Assembly: GCA_023101505.1 (NCBI GenBank)
Contig: LVZA01000001.1
Span: forward strand, 620,001-684,000
From: Pasteurellaceae bacterium Pebbles2
GTDB taxonomy: Bacteria > Pseudomonadota > Gammaproteobacteria > Enterobacterales > Pasteurellaceae
Length of the DNA: 64,000 nt
Direction: 5' to 3'
Shown here piece by piece: positions 50,809 to 62,112 of this stretch (its first letter is position 1; each line of letters starts with the position of its first letter). A model generated the notes under the pieces. The model was not told where the DNA came from. It ran no database searches and saw nothing but the letters and a program-made list of their open reading frames with translations. A program made the position numbers and the translations under genes.

Positions 50809-52941
50809 TTATTCTTGTTCAACAAATGTGTTTTGTTCTGCAACTTCAGTAGTCTCTGCTTTTGCTGCCAATTCTTTCATTGTTAAACGAATACGACCTT
50901 GGCGATCAATTTCAACTACTTTCACTTGCACTTCTTGACCTACAGCCAAGTAGTCGCTTACTTTCTCAACACGCTCTTCAGCGATTTGAGAAATATGCAC
51001 TAAGCCCTCTTTGCCACCCACGATAGCAACGAATGCACCGAAGTCTGCGAGGCGAGTTACTTTACCTGTGTAAATTGCACCCGCTTCAACTTCAGCGGTA
51101 ATTTCTTCGATACGAGCCATTACTGCTTTTACTGCGTTACCATCAACGGCGGCGATTTTCACTGTACCGTCGTCGTCGATGTCGATTGATGTGCCAGTTT
51201 CTTCGGTCAATGCACGAATTACCGCACCACCTTTACCGATCACGTCTTTAATTTTCTTCGGATCGATTTTCATTGTGTAAATACGTGGTGCAAAATCAGA
51301 GATTTCTTCACGAGGTGCAGAAATCGCTTGTTCCATCACGCCTAAAATGTGCATACGCGCGCTTTTTGCTTGGTTTAACGCGATTTGCATAATTTCAGCG
51401 GTAATCCCTTCAATTTTGATGTCCATTTGAAGTGCAGTAACACCTTGACGTGTACCCGCTACTTTAAAGTCCATATCACCTAAGTGATCTTCGTCGCCTA
51501 AGATGTCTGAAAGCACCACGAATTTTTCATCTTCTTTCACTAAGCCCATTGCGATACCTGCAACGGCAGCTTTAATTGGCACACCTGCGTCCATTAACGC
51601 AAGCGATGCACCACATACTGACGCCATTGAAGAAGAACCGTTTGATTCAGTAATTTCTGAAACAACACGAACTACATAAGGGAATTCAGTGATGCTTGGC
51701 ATTACCGCCGCAACACCACGTTTCGCTAAGCGACCGTGTCCAATTTCACGACGTTTTGGCGAACCAACACGACCCGTTTCACCTACAGAATACGGTGGGA
51801 AGTTGTAATGGAATAAGAAATTATCTTGGCGTTCGCCAGTTAATTCATCAAGAATTTGTGCATCACGTTCTGTACCTAAAGTCGCTACCGCTAAGGCTTG
51901 CGTTTCGCCACGGGTGAAGATTGCAGAACCGTGAGTACGTGGCAATACGCCAGTACAGATGTCTAATGCACGCACGGTGTCAACGGTACGACCGTCGATA
52001 CGTGGTTCGCCTGCGATGATACGTCCACGCACGATTTGGCTTTCAAGTGCGGTGAAAATATCCACGATTTTGCCTTCGCTCACTTCTTCATCTTCAGCGG
52101 TGATTTGTGCAATTACATCGGCTTTGATTGCGTCGATTTGTTCGTAGCGTACTTGTTTTTCAGTGATGCGATAAGCGTCGCCTAAACGCGCTTCTGCAAT
52201 CGCTTTCACTTTGTTGATTAAATCAGTATTTGGCGCTGGAGCAACCCAATCCCAACGTGGCTTGCCCGCTTCACGAGCGAATTCTTTGATCGCTTCAACA
52301 ACCACTTGTTGTTGCTGATGACCGAACACCACTGCCGCTAACATTTGTTCTTCAGTTAATACATCTGCTTCAGATTCCACCATTAATACGGCTTTATCAG
52401 TACCTGCAACCACTAAATCCAAACGGCTTTGTTTTTGTTCAGCCATTGTTGGGTTTAACACGAATTGATCGTTGATAAAACCAACACGAGCCGCACCGAT
52501 TGGACCGTTGAAAGGCACACCTGATAATGATAATGCTGCAGAAGCACCGATAACCGCCACTAAATCAGGGCTGATTTGTGGGTTTACAGAAACCACAGTG
52601 GCGATGATTTGGATTTCGTTTAAGAAACCTTCTGGGAATAATGGGCGAATTGGGCGGTCAATTAAACGAGCCGTTAAAGTTTCCCCCTCAGATGGGCGAC
52701 CTTCACGCTTGAAGAAACCACCAGGGATTTTACCTGCCGCATAAGTACGCTCTTGGTAATCAACGGTTAATGGGAAAAAATCTTGTCCCTCTTTCACGTC
52801 TTTTTTCGCTACCACAGTAACGAAAACCGTGGTGTCGTCCATACTTGCCATTACAGCAGCGGTTGCTTGACGAGCGATTGCGCCCGTTTCTAATGTTACG
52901 GTGTGTTGACCGTATTTAAATTGTTTAACTATTGGATTCAC
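50809..52941 (-). CDS. pnp: Polynucleotide phosphorylase
   Basis: 710 residues. Two RNase PH-like cores, a KH domain (about 550-610; [15 protein letters not shown]) and an S1 domain (about 620-690; [20 protein letters not shown]). It degrades RNA 3' to 5' with phosphate and works with RhlB in the degradosome. The start is GTG at 52941, 8 bases after AAGGA. rpsO, the usual upstream neighbour, is absent; rpoD is upstream instead. Confidence 0.97.
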   Translation of the reverse strand: MNPIVKQFKYGQHTVTLETGAIARQATAAVMASMDDTTVFVTVVAKKDVKEGQDFFPLTVDYQERTYAAGKIPGGFFKREGRPSEGETLTARLIDRPIRPLFPEGFLNEIQIIATVVSVNPQISPDLVAVIGASAALSLSGVPFNGPIGAARVGFINDQFVLNPTMAEQKQSRLDLVVAGTDKAVLMVESEADVLTEEQMLAAVVFGHQQQQVVVEAIKEFAREAGKPRWDWVAPAPNTDLINKVKAIAEARLGDAYRITEKQVRYEQIDAIKADVIAQITAEDEEVSEGKIVDIFTALESQIVRGRIIAGEPRIDGRTVDTVRALDICTGVLPRTHGSAIFTRGETQALAVATLGTERDAQILDELTGERQDNFLFHYNFPPYSVGETGRVGSPKRREIGHGRLAKRGVAAVMPSITEFPYVVRVVSEITESNGSSSMASVCGASLALMDAGVPIKAAVAGIAMGLVKEDEKFVVLSDILGDEDHLGDMDFKVAGTRQGVTALQMDIKIEGITAEIMQIALNQAKSARMHILGVMEQAISAPREEISDFAPRIYTMKIDPKKIKDVIGKGGAVIRALTEETGTSIDIDDDGTVKIAAVDGNAVKAVMARIEEITAEVEAGAIYTGKVTRLADFGAFVAIVGGKEGLVHISQIAEERVEKVSDYLAVGQEVQVKVVEIDRQGRIRLTMKELAAKAETTEVAEQNTFVEQE

Positions 52942-53215
52942 AATGTTTTCCTTTTTTATTTCTATTTTAGAGCGAAGCTCTTAACATTGCTCTTTTGTTC
53001 CAAATTTGCGACTAGCAAAAACATTCTTATTTTTCACCGCACTTTTGCAATACGCTTTGATGATTTTTTATCATTTTCATCACATAAAAATATTTTTGAT
53101 AGCCGCACGCTAAAACGGATACAAAAAAGCCCAGCTATTATACAGGGCTTTTGCATTTTATGGTAACTTTATTTATACAAATTTTAAACAGAACCACATT
53201 CAAGAAGTGAACCGC
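52942..53215 (-). promoter_or_regulatory. pnp leader with candidate promoter and hairpins
   Basis: This gap (335 bases to rpoD, including the rpoD terminator) has no gene. On the minus strand, TGTATAAT, a perfect extended -10 box (53146-53139), lies in the loop of a hairpin AAAAGCCC...GGGCTTTTTT (53155-53123). A weak TTACCA, 18 bases upstream, could be its -35. Nearer pnp, AGAGC-TTCG-CTCT (52965-52980) is a small stable hairpin. In E. coli PNPase autoregulates through an RNase III-cut leader stem; a similar role here is only a guess. One uptake signal lies at 53037. Confidence 0.4.
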
Positions 53216-53248
53216 ATAATAAAACGCCCCAAACAAACGCTTGGGGCG
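53216..53248 (-). terminator. rpoD terminator
   Basis: Minus strand CGCCCCAA (53248-53241) pairs with TTGGGGCG (53232-53225) over an 8-base loop, followed by TTTTATTAT. It begins about 28 bases after the rpoD stop. Confidence 0.9.
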
Positions 53249-53276
53249 AGAAATTTATACTTTACCTGCTGAAAAA

Positions 53277-55151
53277 CTATTCATCAAGGAAACTACGCAA
53301 GGTTTCCGAACGGCTTGGGTGGCGTAATTTGCGTAAGGCTTTGGCTTCAATTTGACGAATACGCTCACGAGTAACATCAAATTGTTTACCCACTTCTTCC
53401 AAGGTGTGGTCAGTGTTCATATCAATACCGAAACGCATACGCAACACTTTTGCTTCTCGTGGCGTTAAGCCCTCTAGCACCTCGTGCGTTGCCACTCGCA
53501 GACTTTGTGCTGTTGCACTGTCTAATGGCAATTCAAGCGTGCTGTCTTCGATAAAATCACCTAAATGCGAATCGTCGTCATCGCCGATTGGCGTTTCCAT
53601 TGAAATTGGCTCTTTGGCAATTTTCAACACTTTGCGAATTTTATCTTCAGGCATTCCCATACGATATGCCAGCTCGTCAGGTGATGCCTCACGTCCCATT
53701 TCTTGTAACATTTGGCGAGAAATACGATTTAATTTGTTAATCGTTTCAATCATATGCACAGGAATTCGGATTGTGCGAGCTTGGTCTGCGATTGAACGAG
53801 TGATCGCTTGACGAATCCACCACGTTGCATACGTAGAGAATTTATAACCACGGCGATATTCAAATTTATCCACCGCTTTCATCAAGCCGATGTTACCCTC
53901 TTGAATTAAATCAAGGAATTGCAAACCACGGTTGGTATATTTTTTGGCAATAGAAATCACTAAACGTAAGTTCGCTTCCACCATTTCTTTTTTCGCACGG
54001 CGAGCTTTTAATTCCCCTTGCGCTACACGTTCACTAATTTTGCGAATTTGCGGCACGCTAAGTTGTGTTTCTTGCTCAATTTCTTGTAATTTGCCGATAC
54101 AATGACGGATATTCTCTGCATAATCAGCTAATTTCGCTGCGTAAGGTTTTTTACCACCTAAAATTTTCACTAACCAAGCATCTGTGCTTTCTTTACCAGT
54201 GAAAACTTTGATGAAATCATCTTTTGGCATTTTGGCATAATCCACTGCCCAACGATAAATTTGGCGTTCTTCATTACGCACTTGCTTCATCATATTGCGA
54301 ATAGACATCACTAATTGATCGAACTGGCGTGGCACTAAACGGAATTGTACAAAAATATCTGACAACGCCTGCACTTCAGTGCGTACTTTATTATGCGTGC
54401 GACCGTGTCTGCCAATAAACATTAGCGTTCTTTCATATTGCGCTCTTAAAGCGGCAAATTTTTCACGTGCCACTTCAGGGTCTATTGCGTTGTCGCTATC
54501 GTCTGAATCGCTTTCTGATTCGCTTTCTTCTTCCTCGTTTTCGTCGTCTAAATCAACGTCTTTAACTTCAGCATCACCGTCTTCATCGTCATCTTCTGCC
54601 AATTCGTCAATTTCTAAAATTTCTTTTTCTTCAACTACATTCGGGTCAACAAAGCCTGTAATTAAATCGACTAAACGAACTGCGCCCTCTTCCACTTTTT
54701 CATATTGTTCTAATAAATAAGTCAGCGCTTCAGGGTATTCAGCTACGGCACTTTGTACTTCATTAATACCGTCTTCAATACGTTTTGCGATGTCGATTTC
54801 GCCCTCTCGGGTCAATAATTCCACGCTACCCATTTCACGCATATACATACGCACGGGGTCAGTTGTTCGCCCAAGTTCTGCTTCCACGCTTGAAAGCACT
54901 TGTGTCGCTTCTTCAACTACATCATCATTAATATTATCAATATTCTCATTAAGAATAAGATCATCTGCATCTGGGGCGCTTTCTAAAACTTGAATCCCCA
55001 TATCATTAATCATTTGGATAATATCTTCAATTTGATCGGTATCGACCAAGTCTTCAGGCAAATGGTCGTTTACTTCAGCAAAGGTCAAATAACCCTGCTC
55101 TTTCCCTTGAGCGATTAACAATTTTAATTGTGATTGTGGATTTTGCTCCAT
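53277..55151 (-). CDS. rpoD: RNA polymerase sigma-70 (RpoD)
   Basis: 624 residues. Region 1.1 at the N terminus, region 1.2 ([11 protein letters not shown]), a very acidic Asp/Glu/Ser insert at about 185-225, the non-conserved region, region 2 ([20 protein letters not shown], then [15 protein letters not shown]), region 3 and region 4.2 ([18 protein letters not shown]). It is the housekeeping sigma factor. A GGCGGAG ribosome site precedes the ATG. It is third in rpsU-dnaG-rpoD. Confidence 0.97.
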   Translation of the reverse strand: MEQNPQSQLKLLIAQGKEQGYLTFAEVNDHLPEDLVDTDQIEDIIQMINDMGIQVLESAPDADDLILNENIDNINDDVVEEATQVLSSVEAELGRTTDPVRMYMREMGSVELLTREGEIDIAKRIEDGINEVQSAVAEYPEALTYLLEQYEKVEEGAVRLVDLITGFVDPNVVEEKEILEIDELAEDDDEDGDAEVKDVDLDDENEEEESESESDSDDSDNAIDPEVAREKFAALRAQYERTLMFIGRHGRTHNKVRTEVQALSDIFVQFRLVPRQFDQLVMSIRNMMKQVRNEERQIYRWAVDYAKMPKDDFIKVFTGKESTDAWLVKILGGKKPYAAKLADYAENIRHCIGKLQEIEQETQLSVPQIRKISERVAQGELKARRAKKEMVEANLRLVISIAKKYTNRGLQFLDLIQEGNIGLMKAVDKFEYRRGYKFSTYATWWIRQAITRSIADQARTIRIPVHMIETINKLNRISRQMLQEMGREASPDELAYRMGMPEDKIRKVLKIAKEPISMETPIGDDDDSHLGDFIEDSTLELPLDSATAQSLRVATHEVLEGLTPREAKVLRMRFGIDMNTDHTLEEVGKQFDVTRERIRQIEAKALRKLRHPSRSETLRSFLDE

Positions 55152-55228
55152 AAGCTCCGCCTTTTGCTTAATTCGTTAAATTAAAAAGATAAAATCTGAT
55201 CAATTCTATCATTGTTATTACTATTTCA

Positions 55229-56986
55229 CTATTTATTTTGTCGGCTGGTTAATAATTGCGCCAACTCTTGTTTTTCGGCTAAATCTAAGCCATTTGTGCG
55301 ATCTTTTGTGATTAACTGCTCAATTCGTCGCTCGGTAATTTGCGCAAATAGGAACGTTAAAGTATCGATGAAAGTCGCTTCAACTTGCTCATCTTCAATT
55401 AGATGATCCCAAGTAGATAAAATTTCAAGGGGCTTATAATAGTCGCTATCACGAAAATATTCCAATATTTGCCCTAAATTAATGCCGACATTATCACGGC
55501 AAAGTGCGGTTAAATTATCAAACAAATCTAACCCCGCCTCATTTAAACTACGCAAAGGCGATATATCATAACTCAGCTGAGATAATTCGGGGTGTTGCAA
55601 CAGCAAAGCAATCAACAATCGCATCGGCGTTCGCTTCACTTCTGGCATTTTTTTCACCGCACTTTCTTGCGCTTGATGCTGCGGTAATAATTGTTCAATT
55701 TGCATTGGGTCGATAATGCCTAATTTATGCGCCAACATATTGCGTAAATAAATGCGGAGCATATTGCCCGGAATGCGAGAAATTAACGGCACAGCTAATG
55801 CGGCTAACTTGCTTTTTCCCTCTTTGCTATCTAATGCTACGTCGTGCAATAAATGCTCAAAGAGAAACTCGCTTAACGACTGCGCCTGCTCTAAATAGGC
55901 TTCAAATTTTTCTTTGCCATATTGTCGAATATAAGTATCCGGATCTTCGCCGTCAGGCAAAAATGCAAATTTAAGCTGACGACCGTCTTCCAAATAAGGC
56001 AAGGCATTTTCCAATGCACGCCACGCTGCAGCTCGCCCCGCTCGGTCGCCATCATAGCAACAAATTACCTGCTCAGTTGCTCGAAAAATTTGGTTAATTT
56101 GTTCCGCTGTAGTGGCTGTACCCAAAGACGCAACGGCATAATCCACGCCAAATTGCGCCAAAGCAACCACGTCCATATAGCCCTCGACCACCAGCAATTT
56201 TTCAGGACTATCATTCACTTGCAAGGCTTCAAATAAGCCATAAAGCTCATTGCCTTTGTGATAAGTTACCGTTTCGGGAGAGTTCAAATATTTCGGTGTG
56301 CTGTCATCAAGCACTCGCCCACCAAAGGCAATCACTCGCCCACGCTTATCTCGAATTGGAAACATTATACGATTGCGAAACGTATCATATACCTTACCAC
56401 GCTCGCTCCGCTTAACCATTCCTAACGAAAATAAACGTTCTTGTTCATCTTTATTACGCCCAAATTTCCCCACCACCAAATCAAAACTATCCGGCACAAA
56501 ACCAATGGCAAAACGCTCAATAATTTGTGCCGAAAGCCCACGTTTTTGCAAATAGGCTTGCGCAGGGATATGATTTGGCAACTGCTGTTGATAAAGTGCG
56601 GTGATTTCTTGCATTAATTGGTAAAGATCACGCTTAACTTGATAATTCGCAAAAGGTTTGTCGCCTTTTTTATGCGAACTTTCTTCACGAGGTACATCAA
56701 GCCCCAACATTCCAGCCAGTTCTTCCACCGCTTCAAGAAATTCTAATTTGTCATATTCCATTAAAAAACTCAGCACATTGCCGTGTGCTCCACAGCCAAA
56801 GCAGTGGTAGAATTGTTTATTTTTGCTGACAGTAAAAGACGGTGTTTTTTCGTGGTGAAATGGGCAGCAGGCTTGGTAATTATTCGCCCCCGCTTTTTTT
56901 AATTTTACTCGAGAATTAACCACATCAATAATATCCGCCTTGGCGATAATATCATTAATAAATGAACGTGGAACTAAACCAGCCAT
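55229..56986 (-). CDS. dnaG: DNA primase DnaG
   Basis: 585 residues. The N-terminal CHC2 zinc finger is CCPFHHEKTPSF with FYHCFGCGAHG. The TOPRIM core has VVEGYMDVVAL and CYDGDRAGRAAA metal-binding acids. A C-terminal DnaB-interaction domain follows. It makes RNA primers at replication forks. It is the middle gene of the macromolecular synthesis operon. Confidence 0.97.
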   Translation of the reverse strand: MAGLVPRSFINDIIAKADIIDVVNSRVKLKKAGANNYQACCPFHHEKTPSFTVSKNKQFYHCFGCGAHGNVLSFLMEYDKLEFLEAVEELAGMLGLDVPREESSHKKGDKPFANYQVKRDLYQLMQEITALYQQQLPNHIPAQAYLQKRGLSAQIIERFAIGFVPDSFDLVVGKFGRNKDEQERLFSLGMVKRSERGKVYDTFRNRIMFPIRDKRGRVIAFGGRVLDDSTPKYLNSPETVTYHKGNELYGLFEALQVNDSPEKLLVVEGYMDVVALAQFGVDYAVASLGTATTAEQINQIFRATEQVICCYDGDRAGRAAAWRALENALPYLEDGRQLKFAFLPDGEDPDTYIRQYGKEKFEAYLEQAQSLSEFLFEHLLHDVALDSKEGKSKLAALAVPLISRIPGNMLRIYLRNMLAHKLGIIDPMQIEQLLPQHQAQESAVKKMPEVKRTPMRLLIALLLQHPELSQLSYDISPLRSLNEAGLDLFDNLTALCRDNVGINLGQILEYFRDSDYYKPLEILSTWDHLIEDEQVEATFIDTLTFLFAQITERRIEQLITKDRTNGLDLAEKQELAQLLTSRQNK

Positions 56987-57024
56987 AGTTAATCCTCTCG
57001 GAAAAGATTAAAATCAAAATGAAC

Positions 57025-57057
57025 AAAACCGTGATTCCTTGATGGTTTCACGGTTTG
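57025..57057 (-). terminator. Attenuator between rpsU and dnaG
   Basis: Minus strand AAACCGTGA pairs with TCACGGTTT over about 13 bases, followed by TGTTCATTTTGATTTT. The position matches the known internal terminator of the E. coli rpsU-dnaG-rpoD operon, which keeps DnaG levels low. Confidence 0.8.
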
Positions 57058-57088
57058 TCGAACTCGAAACGTTAATTAGAATATCTAA

Positions 57089-57304
57089 TTAATATAAACG
57101 TGTGTTGCGTGCGTTTTCACGAGCGACACGTTTAGCGTGGCGTTTTGCACGAGTGGTGTTTTCACGTTTACGAATTGTGGTTGGTTTTTCATAAAATTCA
57201 CGTGCACGCACTTCAGCTAAGATACCTGCTTTTTCGCAAGAGCGTTTGAAACGACGTAATGCAACGTCAAATGATTCGTTTTCACGAACTTTAATTACTG
57301 GCAT
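57089..57304 (-). CDS. rpsU: Ribosomal protein S21
   Basis: 71 residues, the exact family length. [21 protein letters not shown] at the N terminus and the basic C-terminal tail ([13 protein letters not shown]) are complete. It is a 30S protein important for initiation. First gene of rpsU-dnaG-rpoD, divergent from tsaD, as in E. coli. Confidence 0.98.
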   Translation of the reverse strand: MPVIKVRENESFDVALRRFKRSCEKAGILAEVRAREFYEKPTTIRKRENTTRAKRHAKRVARENARNTRLY

Positions 57305-57389
57305 AAGCCATCACCTCTAATAAATTTGATAAATAAGTTTAAAGTTAATTTTGCAAAATTACTGAGTAACTTACTCAATAAGGGTCGCA

Positions 57390-57419
57390 ATTTTAATCTA
57401 ATTTCACCCTAAAAGTAAA
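57390..57419 (-). promoter_or_regulatory. Candidate rpsU promoter
   Basis: Minus strand TTTACT at 57419-57414, 18 bases, TAAAAT at 57395-57390, followed by the G/C-rich TGCGACCC. The leader would be about 80 bases. It is the best match in the rpsU-tsaD divergent gap. Confidence 0.45.
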
Positions 57420-57509
57420 GACTGATTTTGATCTTTTCTGTGCAAATTACGCAAAGTGCGGTAAAATCCTTGCTAATTTTTACGAAAAAGAATGCTCCAA
57501 AGACAAAAA

Positions 57510-58547
57510 ATGAAGATTTTAGGTATCGAAACGTCTTGCGACGAAACTGGCGTGGCAATTTATGACGAACAAAATGGCTTAATCGCCAATCAGCTTTACA
57601 CCCAAATTGCGTTACACGCAGATTACGGCGGTGTCGTCCCCGAACTGGCTTCACGAGATCATATCCGCAAAACCTTGCCGTTAATTCAGCAAGCCTTAAA
57701 AGAGGCGAATTTAACCCCTGCCGACATTGACGGCGTGGCTTACACCGCAGGGCCTGGCTTAGTCGGAGCATTATTAGTGGGGGCAACTATTGCTCGTTCA
57801 CTGGCGTATGCGTGGAATGTGCCTGCCATTGGCGTACACCATATGGAGGGGCATTTGCTCGCCCCGATGTTAGAATTGCCCGAAAATAGACCGCAGTTTC
57901 CTTTTGTGGCGTTGCTGGTTTCAGGTGGACACACCCAATTAGTGCAAGTGGACGGCGTGGGAAAATACGCATTATTAGGTGAAAGCATTGACGATGCCGC
58001 TGGCGAAGCCTTTGATAAAACCGCCAAATTATTGGGCTTAGATTACCCAGGTGGTGCAGCCCTTTCACGCTTAGCGGAACAAGGCACGGCTGGGCGTTTT
58101 GTATTTCCAAAACCAATGACCGACCGACCAGGCTTAGATTTTAGCTTTTCAGGTTTAAAAACCTTTGCCGCCAACACCATTAATCAAGCAATCAAAGACG
58201 AAAATGAATTGGGCGAACAGACCAAAGCCGATATTGCTCACGCTTTCCAAACCGCCGTGGTTGAAACCTTAGCTATCAAATGCAAACGTGCTTTAAAAGA
58301 AACAGGCTACAATCGCCTTGTTATTGCAGGCGGCGTGAGTGCCAACAAACAATTACGTCAAGGTCTAGCGGAATTAATGGCGGAACTAAAAGGCGAAGTA
58401 TTTTACCCAGCCCCGCAATTTTGCACCGATAACGGTGCAATGATTGCCTATGTGGGCTATTTAAGATTAAAACAAGGCGAGCAAACAGACTTAGCAGTGG
58501 AAGTCAAACCACGTTGGGCGATGACAGAATTGTCTTCTTTATCATAA
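57510..58547 (+). CDS. tsaD: TsaD, tRNA threonylcarbamoyladenosine transferase
   Basis: 345 residues, ASKHA fold. The family start [19 protein letters not shown] fixes the ATG at 57510; an ATG 18 bases earlier is less conserved. Metal ligands are in HHMEGH, and nucleotide-binding blocks are LVSGGHTQL and [12 protein letters not shown]. With TsaB, TsaC and TsaE it makes t6A37 in ANN-decoding tRNAs. Formerly gcp. Confidence 0.96.
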   Translation: MKILGIETSCDETGVAIYDEQNGLIANQLYTQIALHADYGGVVPELASRDHIRKTLPLIQQALKEANLTPADIDGVAYTAGPGLVGALLVGATIARSLAYAWNVPAIGVHHMEGHLLAPMLELPENRPQFPFVALLVSGGHTQLVQVDGVGKYALLGESIDDAAGEAFDKTAKLLGLDYPGGAALSRLAEQGTAGRFVFPKPMTDRPGLDFSFSGLKTFAANTINQAIKDENELGEQTKADIAHAFQTAVVETLAIKCKRALKETGYNRLVIAGGVSANKQLRQGLAELMAELKGEVFYPAPQFCTDNGAMIAYVGYLRLKQGEQTDLAVEVKPRWAMTELSSLS

Positions 58548-58550
58548 ACT

Positions 58551-58595
58551 TAAAAGTGCGGTAAAAAAACTCCTCTTTTTTACACCGCACTTTAT
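58551..58595 (+). terminator. tsaD uptake-signal terminator
   Basis: AAAAGTGCGGTAAAAAA and TTTTTTACACCGCACTTT face each other across about ten bases with one bulge. It lies 4 bases after the tsaD stop and just before tdk. Confidence 0.75.
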
Positions 58596-58609
58596 TCAAT
58601 TTTAAAACT

Positions 58610-59194
58610 ATGGCAAAACTTTATTTTTATTATTCAACAATGAACGCAGGGAAATCCACCACCCTGCTCCAATCGGCGTATAACTATGTGGAACGCCAAA
58701 TGAATGTGCTGCTCTACACTGCAGCGATTGACGACCGCTTTGGTGTGGGAAAAATCAGCTCTCGCATTGGCATCAGTCAATCAGCACAATTATTCCAAAA
58801 AGACACCAATTTATGGCAGGAAATTCAACAAGAAGTTGCCCAAAACCCCATTCATTGCATTTTGATTGATGAAAGTCAATTCTTAACTAAAGAACAGGTT
58901 TATCAATTAAGCGACGTGGTGGATAAACTCAACATTCCCGTACTTTGCTACGGCTTACGCACCGATTTTCAGGCGAATTTATTTGAGGGAAGTCAGTATT
59001 TACTGGCGTGGGCAGATCAGCTTGAAGAACTCAAAACCATTTGTGAATGTGGACGTAAAGCGAACTTTGTCTTGCGTCTAAATGAACACGGCAAGCCTGT
59101 CAAACAAGGCGAACAAATTCAAATCGGCGGCAACGACCGCTATTTGTCGGTTTGTCGCAGGCATTATAAACAAATGTTAGAAGCTCAAGATTAA
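58610..59194 (+). CDS. tdk: Thymidine kinase
   Basis: 194 residues, type II cytosolic thymidine kinase. The P-loop is [15 protein letters not shown] (about 9-23), the catalytic segment is [10 protein letters not shown], and the zinc-lasso cysteines are in CECGRKA and VCRRHY. It salvages thymidine to dTMP. It follows tsaD, from which it is separated by a terminator. Confidence 0.96.
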   Translation: MAKLYFYYSTMNAGKSTTLLQSAYNYVERQMNVLLYTAAIDDRFGVGKISSRIGISQSAQLFQKDTNLWQEIQQEVAQNPIHCILIDESQFLTKEQVYQLSDVVDKLNIPVLCYGLRTDFQANLFEGSQYLLAWADQLEELKTICECGRKANFVLRLNEHGKPVKQGEQIQIGGNDRYLSVCRRHYKQMLEAQD

Positions 59195-59200
59195 TTTCAA

Positions 59201-59665
59201 TTAAATCACGGGTTTATTACGATAAAAAAGTAAGCGTGGCAAGGCTAAACCAAATACCAATGCACCAATAATAAACCCTGTTTTAATAAAATTATTAATC
59301 ATCTGTTCATATAATTCGGGTGAATAGCCTTGATTATTAATCTGCACTACGGCAATCATCGCTTTGTAAGCGTACACACCAGGGATCATCGGAATAATAC
59401 CAGCCACCGTAAACACTTTTGGGTGCGCTAAAAAACGCTGCGAAATATGCACGCCGATAAAACCAATTAATGCAGAGGCGCACAATGTTGCCAAGCCAAA
59501 AGATACATCAAAATGCAATAATGTCGTGCGAAAACTATGTCCTATTGCGCCAAGAATAGCGCAATAAATCAATGCCTTAGGCGGCACATTAAAGATCAAC
59601 GCAAATCCCACCGCTGGAATGGCGGCAAAAATCATATCGTCAAGTAATACCCATAGGAAATCCAT
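59201..59665 (-). CDS. yjjB: YjjB, small subunit of YjjPB-type (ThrE-like) exporter
   Basis: 154 residues with about five transmembrane helices, corresponding to the C-terminal half of ThrE transporters. Conserved pieces are GFALIFNVPPKAL, FKTT-type HSFRTTLL and IIPMIPGVYAYKAM. YjjP and YjjB together export succinate in E. coli. It follows yjjP after one base. The substrate here is inferred. Confidence 0.85.
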   Translation of the reverse strand: MDFLWVLLDDMIFAAIPAVGFALIFNVPPKALIYCAILGAIGHSFRTTLLHFDVSFGLATLCASALIGFIGVHISQRFLAHPKVFTVAGIIPMIPGVYAYKAMIAVVQINNQGYSPELYEQMINNFIKTGFIIGALVFGLALPRLLFYRNKPVI

Positions 59666-59666
59666 T

Positions 59667-60473
59667 TTAATTCCCCCAATGATGAATATCTAATAAATTC
59701 AATGCCAACACAATACCAATGCACGCCCCAAACGTCAGCACCGTTGCCACCGTCCAGCGAGCCCAGCCCATATTAATATGCCCTTTTAAAATATCCGCCA
59801 CAGAATTTACCAAAGGAAAACCAGGGACGAGCAACAACACGCTGGACGCCAACGCAATTTGTGGATTATTTCCTAAATTAAATTTGAGTGCCAACCCTGA
59901 AATTAATGAAGCCACAAAAGCAGTAAAACTAAATACAATCAATGAATTAAAGTGTCGCTTAGCCAATTCTTGGCGTACAAACATTGCTACGGCAGATGCT
60001 AAAAAAGTGATCAAAAAAATCACCAAGTCGCCCCCCGAAAGGTGCGAAAAACAAGCACAAGACAAACCGACCATAAACACGACAAACCAGCGGTTATATT
60101 TTAGTGGCTGAATATTCTCTAATTTGTGGCGCACCAAATGAATGTCATAAATGCGATGCTCCGCCGCAATCACAATACGCTGCACCGCCGTAACGACGTG
60201 CATATTAATACCTTGATCCGTGTTTTGTCTTGTGGTGGTAATGCAATGTCCGTTAATTACTGTGCTTAAAATAATAGCATTGGGCGTTAAAGCGCATTCT
60301 ACTGAACTTGCTCCCAAAGCCTTGCCTAAACGCACCGCACTTTGCGCCACCACCGTACTTTCTGCGCCGTGCTGCAACAATAACTGCGCCACCAACACAC
60401 AAAGCCGTGTAATTTCACGCTGATTTTCTTCCATTTTTAATGCTATTTGTTGCTCCATTGCCGTCTTCGCCAT
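59667..60473 (-). CDS. yjjP: YjjP, large subunit of YjjPB-type exporter
   Basis: 268 residues. A cytoplasmic N-terminal part with HGAESTVVAQSAVRLGKALG is followed by about five transmembrane helices with LLLVPGFPLVNSVADILKGH, the ThrE N-half signature. It pairs with yjjB. Succinate export is known for the E. coli pair and would suit a fermenting Pasteurellaceae. Confidence 0.86.
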   Translation of the reverse strand: MAKTAMEQQIALKMEENQREITRLCVLVAQLLLQHGAESTVVAQSAVRLGKALGASSVECALTPNAIILSTVINGHCITTTRQNTDQGINMHVVTAVQRIVIAAEHRIYDIHLVRHKLENIQPLKYNRWFVVFMVGLSCACFSHLSGGDLVIFLITFLASAVAMFVRQELAKRHFNSLIVFSFTAFVASLISGLALKFNLGNNPQIALASSVLLLVPGFPLVNSVADILKGHINMGWARWTVATVLTFGACIGIVLALNLLDIHHWGN

Positions 60474-60626
60474 TTAGTCAACATTCATTTCAAAGTCTTT
60501 ATTATACGACCTTTCTGCTAAAATCAATTTGTTTTAAATCAATAAAAGTGCGGTGAAAATTTTAATGATTTTTTTCCTTTTTAATGGTAATTTAACTCCA
60601 ATTCATTACTTTAGCGACACATTCTT

Positions 60627-61736
60627 ATGAGCCAGAAAAAAACAATCGTGGTTAAATTTGGCACTAGCACATTAACCCAAGGATCTCCAAAACTCAACCG
60701 TCCCCATATGATTGAAATTGTACGCCAACTGGCGCAGCTTCATCACGAAGGCTACCGAATCATCATCGTAACTTCAGGCGCAATGGCGGCTGGGCGAGAT
60801 TATCTCAACCACCCACAATTACCGCCAACCATTGCTTCAAAACAATTATTAGCAGCGGTTGGACAAAGCCAGCTAATCCAAACTTGGCAACAACTTTTCG
60901 CCATTTACGATATTCATATCGGGCAAATTTTGCTCACCCGAGCCGACATTGAAGATCGTGAACGTTTTCTCAACGCACGAGATACCTTGCAAGCATTATT
61001 AGATAATCACATTATTCCCGTTATCAACGAAAATGATGCTGTCGCCACCGCCGAAATCAAAGTCGGCGACAACGACAACTTATCTGCCTTAGTGGCGATT
61101 TTGTCCCAAGCCGAACAGCTTTATTTACTGACCGATCAGCAAGGCTTATTCGACAGCGACCCACGCAAAAATCCAAACGCAAAACTTATTCCTGTCGTCA
61201 GCGAAATCACCGATCACATTCGCTCAATCGCAGGCGGTAGCGGCACAAATTTAGGCACGGGCGGAATGTCCACCAAAATCACCGCCGCCGATGTCGCCAC
61301 ACGCTCAGGCATCGAAACCATCATCGCCCCAGGTAATCGAACAAACGTCATTGTCGATCTTGCCCACGACAAAGCTATCGGCACCAAATTCACCGTACCT
61401 GCCGATCATCTCGAAAGCCGCAAACAGTGGCTTTTCGCCGCACCATCAGCAGGCACAATCATCATCGACGACGGCGCTGAAAGTGCGGTGTTAATTCAGC
61501 AAAAATCCTTATTACCAGCAGGAATTGTGAGCGTTGAAGGCAACTTCTCACGCGGCGAAGTAGTCAAAATCCGTACCCAATCAGGCAACGACATCGCCCT
61601 CGGAATGCCACGCTACAACAGCGATGCCTTAAGCCAAATCAAGGGCAAAAAATCCCAAGAAATCGAACAAATTTTGGGCTACGAATACGGCGCAGTGGCA
61701 ATTCATCGTGATGATATGATTGTGTTGAAGAAATGA
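60627..61736 (+). CDS. proB: Glutamate 5-kinase
   Basis: 369 residues. The amino-acid kinase domain (about 1-255) has [38 protein letters not shown] and [11 protein letters not shown]-terminal PUA domain (about 275-360) follows. It starts proline synthesis. proA is not adjacent. It ends at a strong terminator. Confidence 0.96.
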   Translation: MSQKKTIVVKFGTSTLTQGSPKLNRPHMIEIVRQLAQLHHEGYRIIIVTSGAMAAGRDYLNHPQLPPTIASKQLLAAVGQSQLIQTWQQLFAIYDIHIGQILLTRADIEDRERFLNARDTLQALLDNHIIPVINENDAVATAEIKVGDNDNLSALVAILSQAEQLYLLTDQQGLFDSDPRKNPNAKLIPVVSEITDHIRSIAGGSGTNLGTGGMSTKITAADVATRSGIETIIAPGNRTNVIVDLAHDKAIGTKFTVPADHLESRKQWLFAAPSAGTIIIDDGAESAVLIQQKSLLPAGIVSVEGNFSRGEVVKIRTQSGNDIALGMPRYNSDALSQIKGKKSQEIEQILGYEYGAVAIHRDDMIVLKK

Positions 61737-61738
61737 GA

Positions 61739-61763
61739 AAAGGGGCTGAAGCCCCTTTGTTTT
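61739..61763 (+). terminator. proB terminator
   Basis: AAAGGGGC, three bases, GCCCCTTT (one base shared in the turn), then GTTTTGTTGTTT. It lies immediately after the proB stop and before the convergent rhaM. Confidence 0.88.
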
Positions 61764-61781
61764 GTTGTTTATGGTTTATCG

Positions 61782-62099
61782 TTAATCTAAGTAAAATACT
61801 TGCTCCAACTCTTGCGAAATCGGGCTATCATCAGGATTTGATGGCATTATATCTCGCATAAATGCCCACCATTTTTGACAAGCTTCCGTTTTTGCAATGG
61901 CATTCCAACGCGCTTCATCTTCAATTTCCACGTAAGCAAATAATAAATTACGTTCTTTATCTAAGAAAATTGAATAATGATGTACGCCGTGAGATTTCAA
62001 TTCTTTCACCAATTCAGGAAATATTTCATCGTGACGTTTTTTATATTCTGCGTGGCAATCAGGATTCACCTGCATTACCGTTCCTTTTCTAATCATCAT
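61782..62099 (-). CDS. rhaM: L-rhamnose mutarotase
   Basis: 105 residues, the family length. [29 protein letters not shown] and the C-terminal [17 protein letters not shown] are hallmark RhaM blocks (catalytic His in the first). It interconverts alpha- and beta-L-rhamnose so that the isomerase can use imported sugar. It is at the end of the rhaD-rhaT-rhaM run. The first residue may be the second Met. Confidence 0.95.
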   Translation of the reverse strand: MMIRKGTVMQVNPDCHAEYKKRHDEIFPELVKELKSHGVHHYSIFLDKERNLLFAYVEIEDEARWNAIAKTEACQKWWAFMRDIMPSNPDDSPISQELEQVFYLD

Positions 62100-62112
62100 T
62101 TTACTCCTTATC

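Noticed and set aside
54460-54625. Low-complexity Asp/Glu/Ser stretch in rpoD as a possible frameshift or contraction-prone repeat
   Set aside because: The frame continues intact into all conserved sigma regions; acidic inserts here are known in sigma-70 proteins.
54379-54720. Long serine-rich open frame opposite rpoD
   Set aside because: It is the antisense shadow of the acidic rpoD insert and has no ribosome site or family resemblance.
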